This document shows, piece after piece, positions 58,518-64,000 of a stretch of 64,000 bases of DNA. Under the pieces are notes generated by a model. The model did not search any database, was not told the DNA's origin, and saw only the letters and a list, made by a program, of their open reading frames with translations. The position numbers were made by a program, and so were the translations under genes. Position 1 is the stretch's first letter, and the number at the start of each line of letters is the position of its first letter. This stretch comes from Betaproteobacteria bacterium (GTDB taxonomy: Bacteria > Pseudomonadota > Gammaproteobacteria > Burkholderiales > Rhodocyclaceae), in NCBI GenBank assembly GCA_016703785.1, contig JADJBM010000034.1, forward strand, positions 153,081-217,080. The letters run 5' to 3'.

Positions 58518-59782
58518 GAATCGCCTGCCTTTATCTTTTCCAGGGGGAGCTCGATGCGTGTGATGGCGCCGCCGCCTTCGCGGCCGGCCAGCACGATGCG
58601 GCCGCCCAGGCGCTCCACCGCGGCATGGGCGAGGAACAGGCCGATGCCGGCGCCCTCCGCCCGCGTCGTGATGAAGTCGCGGCCTGCCTGCAGCAGGACC
58701 TTCTCGTCGAAACCCGGCCCGCGGTCGCCGATTTCGATGCGCAGGCATTTTTCATCCCAGTCCGCATCGATGTCTACTTCGCCGCCGTCGGCGTCGGCGG
58801 CGTTGTTGAACAGGTTGAGCAGGGCCTGCTCGAGCGTGGCTTCGCCTACGATCATCGGCGCCGCCGTGCCGTGGAGGCTGACTTTCGCCTCGGCGTGCGG
58901 CCGCAATTGCCGCCAGCGGGCAATGACCTGTTCCAGCCAGCGGTCCAGCGCGACCGCACCGCCGCCCTCGGCGCGCGCCTGACCGGCGCGCGCGGCGAGG
59001 CCCGTGATGATGCCCTTGCAATGCTCGACCTGCTGGCGCAGCAGGGCCAGGTCTTCCCGCGTTTCTGCGGACAGGCCCGCATTGCGCCCCAGTTCTCCGG
59101 CAAGGATCGCCATGGTCGCCAGCGGCGTGCCCAGTTCGTGCGCCGCGCCGGCGGCGAGGCTGCCCAGCGCGATGACGCGCTCGTTGCGCAGGGCCGCCTC
59201 GCGCGCCGCGGCCAGTTCGAGATCGCGATGCCGGATGGCGGCGGCCATGCGCGCGACGAACCAGGCGATGAGCGCCGCCGAGACGACGAAGGTGAACCAC
59301 ATGCCGGCCAGGTGCAGGCGCGTGGCGCGCGCTGCGTCGGCGAGTTCGAGCGGCACGTTGAAGACGGAGAGCATGGAGTAGGCCGCAATGCCGGACAGAG
59401 CAATGCCCCAGGCCGCGCGCGCCGGCAGGATGGTCGCCGCCACTGCGATTGGCGGAAGGTAGAGGGAGACGAAGGGGTTGGCGGCGCCGCCGCTGTAGAA
59501 CAGCAGCAGGGTCAGAGCCATCATGTCCACGCACAGATGGGCGACGAGTTCGCCTTCCCCCACCGCGCCGCCGCGCCGCAATCTGTTGTGCGCATGCAGG
59601 TTGAAGGCAGCCTGCAGGGCGACGATGCCGAGCATCGGCGCGAGCGGCAGCGGGATGCCGAGCAGGAGCAGCGCTGCGGCGATGGCAGCGGCTTCGCCGG
59701 CGACGGCGAGCCAGCGCATGGCGAGCAGACGGCGCAGGTTGTCCTGGCCTTCCTCTAGGCGCGCGGGGTGGGTTTTGTTCAT
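58514..59782 (-). CDS. regB: RegB/PrrB-type redox sensor kinase
   Basis: A 422-aa membrane histidine kinase with six helices. The quinone-sensing heptad GGAANPF is at 98-104, the phospho-acceptor is His215 (AGAAHELGTPLATM) and a cysteine in the redox-box region is Cys255 (VEHCKGII). The 40-residue spacing His-Cys equals that of Rhodobacter RegB (His225, Cys265). The ATPase domain has GDRGPGFDE and GAGIGLFLAH. With RegA it senses the ubiquinone pool. Confidence 0.9.
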   Translation of the reverse strand: MNKTHPARLEEGQDNLRRLLAMRWLAVAGEAAAIAAALLLLGIPLPLAPMLGIVALQAAFNLHAHNRLRRGGAVGEGELVAHLCVDMMALTLLLFYSGGAANPFVSLYLPPIAVAATILPARAAWGIALSGIAAYSMLSVFNVPLELADAARATRLHLAGMWFTFVVSAALIAWFVARMAAAIRHRDLELAAAREAALRNERVIALGSLAAGAAHELGTPLATMAILAGELGRNAGLSAETREDLALLRQQVEHCKGIITGLAARAGQARAEGGGAVALDRWLEQVIARWRQLRPHAEAKVSLHGTAAPMIVGEATLEQALLNLFNNAADADGGEVDIDADWDEKCLRIEIGDRGPGFDEKVLLQAGRDFITTRAEGAGIGLFLAHAAVERLGGRIVLAGREGGGAITRIELPLEKIKAGDS

Positions 59783-59926
59783 GATTGCGCGATGGATTCT
59801 AACGGATGCGCGATGGCACGCGCATCCGCGGCCAATTGTCGCATGCGACGGCATGCCGCACGCTGCCATGGCGCACGCTCCCTAGAATGTCCGTTTTCGT
59901 AATACGGCAAGTTAGGGGATCCGCAA

Positions 59927-62201
59927 GTGAGCAACAAAACAATATGCCTGATGACTGCCGGACTAGTCGTCATTCCCGCCGCCGGCATGGCGCAGGACGC
60001 CCAGCTGGGCGAAGTCAAGGTCATCTCTACTACCATCGACGACCGCTTTACCTCGAAGCGAACCGAGCCCACGTCGGTCCATGACATCAGCGGCGAGACC
60101 GTCGACGAGAAGCGCCCCGAGAACATGATCGAGATCCTGCGGACCATTCCCGGCGTAACCGCCGACCTCTCCTCGGGCGACGAGCTCAAGATCAAGCTGC
60201 GCGGCATCGAGAACCAGCGCTACATGGGCGAAAAGCCGGGCGTGGCCATCGTCATCGACGGCGTGCCGGTGTTCGAGCGCACGGGCAAGGTGAATATCGA
60301 TCTCGACAACATTGAGTCGATCAAGGTCATCAAGGGCGGCGCCTCCTATTTGTTCGGCGATGACGCGCTGTCGGGCGCGGTCATCATCACCACCAAGCGC
60401 GGCGCGAAATACAAGGGTGTTACCGTTGCGGCGGATGCCGGCGCCTGGGGCTTCAACCGCCAGATCGCTCGCGCCGGACTGGCCGGCGACTGGGGCAGCG
60501 GGCATGTGCAGGTCACTCATCGCGCCGGCGACGACTATTACTGGCAATCGGCCTACAAGACGGATTACATCGACGGCAACCTGCGTTTCTTCCTGAGCGA
60601 CACGTCGGACCTGACCTTCGGCTTCGAGAAGTCGGACCGAATGAAGGACAAGCATGGCTCGGTCAAGGGCGAAACCCAAGCCCGGCTCGATCCGAAGGGC
60701 ACCGTCGGCCGCGACTACACCCGCATGTATGACGTGAATCTGCAGAAGCTGCACGTCACCTACGCCAACGACCTGTCCGAGCGCAGTAACCTCCTGGCCA
60801 CGGCCTACGAGTATCGGGACCAGACGGCCTACTGGTCCGCCCCACAGCGGGTGGCGGCGAACGGCCAGGCCATCAGCGATTCGTCGCCGGGTGCGCAGGA
60901 ACTGGTACACCACGCAGAACAACTACGAGCAGGTGCAGCGCGGCGTCAAGACGGAATGGCGCGCGAATTCGGGCGGGGCCGGATGGCTCGGCGGCCTCGA
61001 CCTGCGCCGCAATACATACAAGAATCTCGACACGGCGAAAGTCGATTATTGCGCGCGCGTCGACTTTATCCCGCCATACGCCTGCCCGCTGCCGGCGACC
61101 AACTTCATCGCGGCCGGGACGACCCTGACCGACAGCTACACGCGCGAAGCCATCAACGCCGTATACGGCGAATTCAAGTATCTGCTGGCGCCGAAATGGA
61201 CCTTGACCCTGAACGGTCGCTATGATCATATCGGCCTGGACTTTTCGTCCGGCAGGACGCGGGAAATCACCACCCCTTTCAGCCGCAGCAAGTCCTTCAA
61301 GGTGCCCTCGTGGCGCGCCGGCGCAAGCCATGAAGCCGGCAAGAACCTGGATTTTTTCGGCAACGTTTCGACCAGTTTTCGCGCGCCGACGGCCGACCAG
61401 CTCTACAACGGCAGCCTGTCGCCCACCGGCGGCAAGACGCTCAACAACGAGAACCTGAAGCCGGAGAGGGCGCTGAATCTCGAGTTGGGCATGCGGGCGA
61501 AAACGGCCGTGTTCGGCGTGGCCGCCGATGTCGAGGCCGCCGTGTTCCAGATCGACCGCAAGGATTTCATTCTTGCCACCAATGGCCAGTACAGCACCAG
61601 CACGGCCGCTGCACAGCAGATGTACGACAACATCGGCGGCGTGCGCAACCGCGGCCTCGAACTGTCCCTGAAGACGGATCGCAAGCAAACCTTCACCTTC
61701 GATGCGGCCTACAGCTACATCCGCGCGAAGTTCACCGATTACGACAACTTCAACCTGACGCTGGGCAACCCCTATGTGGCGGCGCCGGCCCTGGCCGCCT
61801 ACAACAACACGGGCAACGACGTGCCGCGCGTGCCGCGCCACCAGTTGAATGCGACTTTCGGCTGGCAGCCGGACGACCGTTTCCGCCTGGCGCTGGAAAT
61901 GGATGCGCGGTCCTGGTCATGGGCGGACGAGATCAACCAGGAGAAGTGGAACGGCCGCACGCTGTTCAACCTGTCGGCGCACTACGACGTCAGAGAAAGT
62001 GGTTTTCTCGGCGCCAAGTGGTCGCTCTTCGCGCGGGTGAACAACCTGTTCGACAAGCGCTACTGGTCCGCCGCGCGCGGCACCAACGACGCGTCGAATT
62101 ACCTGACCGGGGCCTATGACGGCGTCTACAACGCCGAGGACCTTTCCATCGTGGTCGGCAAGCCGCGGCACTGGATCGCCGGCGTCAGCGCGACTTTCTG
62201 A
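59927..62201 (+). pseudogene. TonB-dependent receptor with a +1 frameshift
   Basis: A GTG start gives a signal peptide (ending GMAQDAQ) and a full plug domain: RPENMIEILRTIPGV, LRGIENQRYMGEKPG, IESIKVIKGGASYLFGDDALSGAVIITT. At about residue 320 (near 60885-60900) the reading frame shifts by +1; the barrel continues in another frame from NWYTTQNNYEQVQ to the C-terminal F at 62201. Joined, the receptor would be about 757 aa. The upstream frame runs on in the wrong phase to 61225. Either the gene is broken or one base is miscalled in the CGCCGGGTGCGCAGG region. The substrate is unknown; copper or another metal is possible because the next protein is histidine-rich. Confidence 0.85.
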
Positions 62202-62211
62202 GAGACCGAAC

Positions 62212-63117
62212 ATGAATATGAGAATTACTTTGCCGGCCCTGCTTATTGCTGCCTGCTTGCCCGGGATAGCCTGGAGCCAGCACGAGCATCACGGTGCTCC
62301 GGTCGTTGCGGCGCCTGCTGCCGCGGCGCCAGGCGCGCGACCCGCATCGAGCGCGTGGACCCGCCAGCCGTTGCTGCTGCCCGGAAAGAATCCGCGCGGC
62401 GAGCGCGCCACGGCAAACCTCAGGCAGCAGGGCATTGCGGCGTCCTCGCTGACGGTGTTTGCACCGGAGGGGGCGGAGGACCGGCGCAAGGTGGATTACC
62501 CGGCCGGAGCGGAAGGCGCACGCATCGCGCCCGGAACCGCGAAGATCGGCAACTACCATTGGGTGGTCGCGCGCGAGGAATCGGCCGAGGCAGTCAAGGT
62601 CGCCTCCACGGCCTGGTACTTCGGCAATCCGGGCGATTCGCCGAAGGAACTGCTCAAGGTCGTCAAGCATGAACTGGAAATCGTGCCCGAGCCGCTGCCG
62701 CGCGAGCACGGCCGCTACCGCGAGAGCGAGAAATGGCGCTTCCTGGTGCGCCTGAACGGCGCCCCGCTGGCAGGCCAGCCGCTGCTGCTGGAGACCGAGT
62801 TCGGCAGCCGCGCGGCCTTCCTCACCGACGCGGCGGGCATCGCCACCGTTCTTTTCCCGCGCGATTTCCGCCCTGTGGCAAAAGGCGAAGGGGATCACGG
62901 CGGCCATGGCCGGCAACTGGCGAAGTTCGTGCTGTCCACTGAGAAGGAAGCCGACGGCCGCCGCTACCTGACTGCCTTCAACCTGACCTACGCCGAGGAT
63001 GCCGACCGCAACAAGAGCCTGGGCTGGGGCGCCGCCTTCGGCCTGCTCGGCATGCTGGCCGCCACGCCCCTGCTGCGGCGCAGGCAAAACGGATCGCAAG
63101 GAAACAACCATGCTTAA
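62212..63117 (+). CDS. Histidine-rich exported protein, DUF4198/NikM-like
   Basis: A 301-aa protein with signal peptide MNMRITLPALLIAACLPGIA, a mature start SQHEHHGAP, a beta-sandwich with KNPRGERATANL and GNYHWVVAREES, and a C-terminal helix (GWGAAFGLLGMLAATPLL). This resembles DUF4198/NikM-type proteins next to metal importers. It follows the receptor by 10 nt and overlaps the next gene by 8 nt. A metal-delivery function is inferred. Confidence 0.65.
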   Translation: MNMRITLPALLIAACLPGIAWSQHEHHGAPVVAAPAAAAPGARPASSAWTRQPLLLPGKNPRGERATANLRQQGIAASSLTVFAPEGAEDRRKVDYPAGAEGARIAPGTAKIGNYHWVVAREESAEAVKVASTAWYFGNPGDSPKELLKVVKHELEIVPEPLPREHGRYRESEKWRFLVRLNGAPLAGQPLLLETEFGSRAAFLTDAAGIATVLFPRDFRPVAKGEGDHGGHGRQLAKFVLSTEKEADGRRYLTAFNLTYAEDADRNKSLGWGAAFGLLGMLAATPLLRRRQNGSQGNNHA

Positions 63118-64000
63118 AAGCCTGTTCCCCACTCTCGGGCGCTTCCGCTTCGCGGTGCAGATCGCGATGCTGTTCGTCACCGTCTATGGCAGTGTGATCG
63201 TCGGCACCTATATGGCCGACAAGATCTCCAACAACCTGCCGGCGCTGTCCTGCGCCTACGACCAGATGAATGGTGGTTATTGCGTGCTGATTCCCACTCA
63301 GCACATCCTGCACCACCGCATCGGCGAGGGCATCGTGCGCGCACAGCAGCTCACCTTCGGCATGGTGTTGCCGCTGCTGATGTCCTTTGTCTCGTTCTTC
63401 GCCTTCTTCTTCGTCATCGGCAAGGCCTTCTGCGGCTGGGTCTGCCCGCTCGGCACGCTGCAGGAAATGGTCAGTCGGATCGGTCGCCGCTTCGGCATCG
63501 GCCTGCGCCGCCTTGATAAGGGCGACCTCGGCCCGGCGCAAAAGGCGCGGCCGGTGAAATGGCTGCTGCTGCTGGGCCTGGTGTTCCTCCTGCCGCTCCT
63601 GACCGGTCTCGGCGTCACGCCGCATTCGCTCGGCAATCCCTATTGCGACATCTGTCCGTCGCGCGTGGCGACCACCCTGCTCACGGGCAATACCGAGCAG
63701 CTCGCGCTGCGCCTGGGCGACAACGTCAGCTTCGGGCTGGGCGGCATCGCCAACCTGCTGTTCGGCTTCACGCTCGTCGGCGCGCTCGCCGTGCGCCAGC
63801 CTTTCTGCCGCATCTGCCCCCTGCTGGCCTTTAACGCGGTGTTCCAGCGCCTGTCGCCCATGCGCCTGAAGAAGACCATGCACGAGAACTGCGGCAAGTG
63901 CGGTATCTGCACCGAAGCCTGCCCGATGGACATCCCCGAGATCGCGAAGGAGGAAGGGCGCAAGGCCTACAGCGAGGACTGCACCCTGTGCGGGCGCTGC
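63110..64000 (+). CDS. NapH/CcoG-like membrane polyferredoxin, truncated by the window end
   Basis: 297 residues are visible. MLKSLFPTLGRFRFAVQIAM begins a protein with about four helices and CGWVCPLGTLQEMV, CDICPSR and CRICPLL membrane-side cysteine motifs, followed by a ferredoxin domain (CGKCGICTEACPMDIP; CTLCGRC at the edge). NapH, NosR and CcoG share this plan and move electrons across or along the membrane. With the receptor and histidine-rich protein it may reduce a metal such as copper during uptake (inference). Confidence 0.8.
   Translation, partial: MLKSLFPTLGRFRFAVQIAMLFVTVYGSVIVGTYMADKISNNLPALSCAYDQMNGGYCVLIPTQHILHHRIGEGIVRAQQLTFGMVLPLLMSFVSFFAFFFVIGKAFCGWVCPLGTLQEMVSRIGRRFGIGLRRLDKGDLGPAQKARPVKWLLLLGLVFLLPLLTGLGVTPHSLGNPYCDICPSRVATTLLTGNTEQLALRLGDNVSFGLGGIANLLFGFTLVGALAVRQPFCRICPLLAFNAVFQRLSPMRLKKTMHENCGKCGICTEACPMDIPEIAKEEGRKAYSEDCTLCGRC

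Noticed and set aside
60891..62201. Separate gene for the receptor barrel
   Set aside because: It lacks a signal peptide and plug and continues exactly where the upstream frame loses receptor similarity; better explained as one frameshifted gene.

Overview
High-GC chromosomal DNA from a facultatively anaerobic, very probably denitrifying betaproteobacterium, most likely of the Rhodocyclales type. This placement rests on gene content and order (clade II-type NosZ start, NapC/NapF, a complete Ccm system, UbiUVT, RegBA, the yebC-ruv-tol-pal-queE-queC block, dual LpxL next to metK); no marker phylogeny could be run. There is no rRNA, CRISPR array, transposase or phage gene. One tRNA (Lys) is present. 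No gene-free stretch exceeds about 300 bases.

Layout. 1-3035: respiratory genes. These are the N-terminus of a Sec-type nitrous-oxide reductase, a FixH/YtkA-like membrane-anchored protein, a dihaem cytochrome c, and NapF and NapC, with FNR-type boxes, one of them perfect. 3036-9734: ccmABCDEFGHI for cytochrome c maturation, all on the minus strand and mostly translationally coupled. 9793-12424: ubiU-ubiV-ubiT for oxygen-independent ubiquinone synthesis. 12610-19139: propionyl-CoA synthetase, then a 2-oxoacid:acceptor oxidoreductase (gamma-alpha-beta) whose last subunit fuses a GltD-like FAD reductase to a ferredoxin domain. 19246-23664: HPP/CBS protein, tRNA-Lys, YeeE/TsuA transporter, queC, a MoaD/ThiS-like protein and queE. 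23735-32848: housekeeping block cpoB-pal-tolBARQ-ybgC-ruvB-perM-ruvA-ruvC-yebC; ruvC and ruvA share one open frame without a stop between them. 32994-43339: yjgR, then the SAM-cycle genes metF, ahcY (with an SAH riboswitch) and metK. They are separated by accessory DNA: a PIN/RHH toxin-antitoxin pair, a MmeI-like type IIL restriction-modification gene carrying four palindromic repeat elements in frame, a decayed antitoxin and a ParE-type pair. 43533-50379: two LpxL-type acyltransferases, CoA-binding protein, dapF, DUF484, xerC, DUF364, rlmI. 50414-53880: zinc-type uptake set (small secreted protein, porin, ZnuA, ZnuB, no ATPase). 53961-57943: STAS protein, hslVU, AEC permease. 57948-59782: RegBA redox two-component system. 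59927-64000: frameshifted TonB receptor, a histidine-rich exported protein and a polyferredoxin membrane protein cut by the window edge.

The first third forms a coherent anaerobic-respiration neighbourhood. NapC and the cytochromes move electrons, Ccm attaches their haem, UbiUVT supplies quinone without O2, and FNR-type sites suggest induction on oxygen loss; RegBA at the far end is a second redox input. The middle third is conserved envelope and DNA-repair housekeeping.

The most unusual signals are: (1) an over-represented 10-mer, GRCTGACTTT, found 12 times on both strands (its 8-base core 14 times), in coding and intergenic DNA; (2) the four in-frame palindromic insertions inside the restriction-modification gene; (3) the stop-less ruvC-ruvA frame; (4) a diverged, fully synonymous duplicate of the xerC 3' end; (5) a long poly-C/poly-G tract between yebC and yjgR that may be an assembly artefact.
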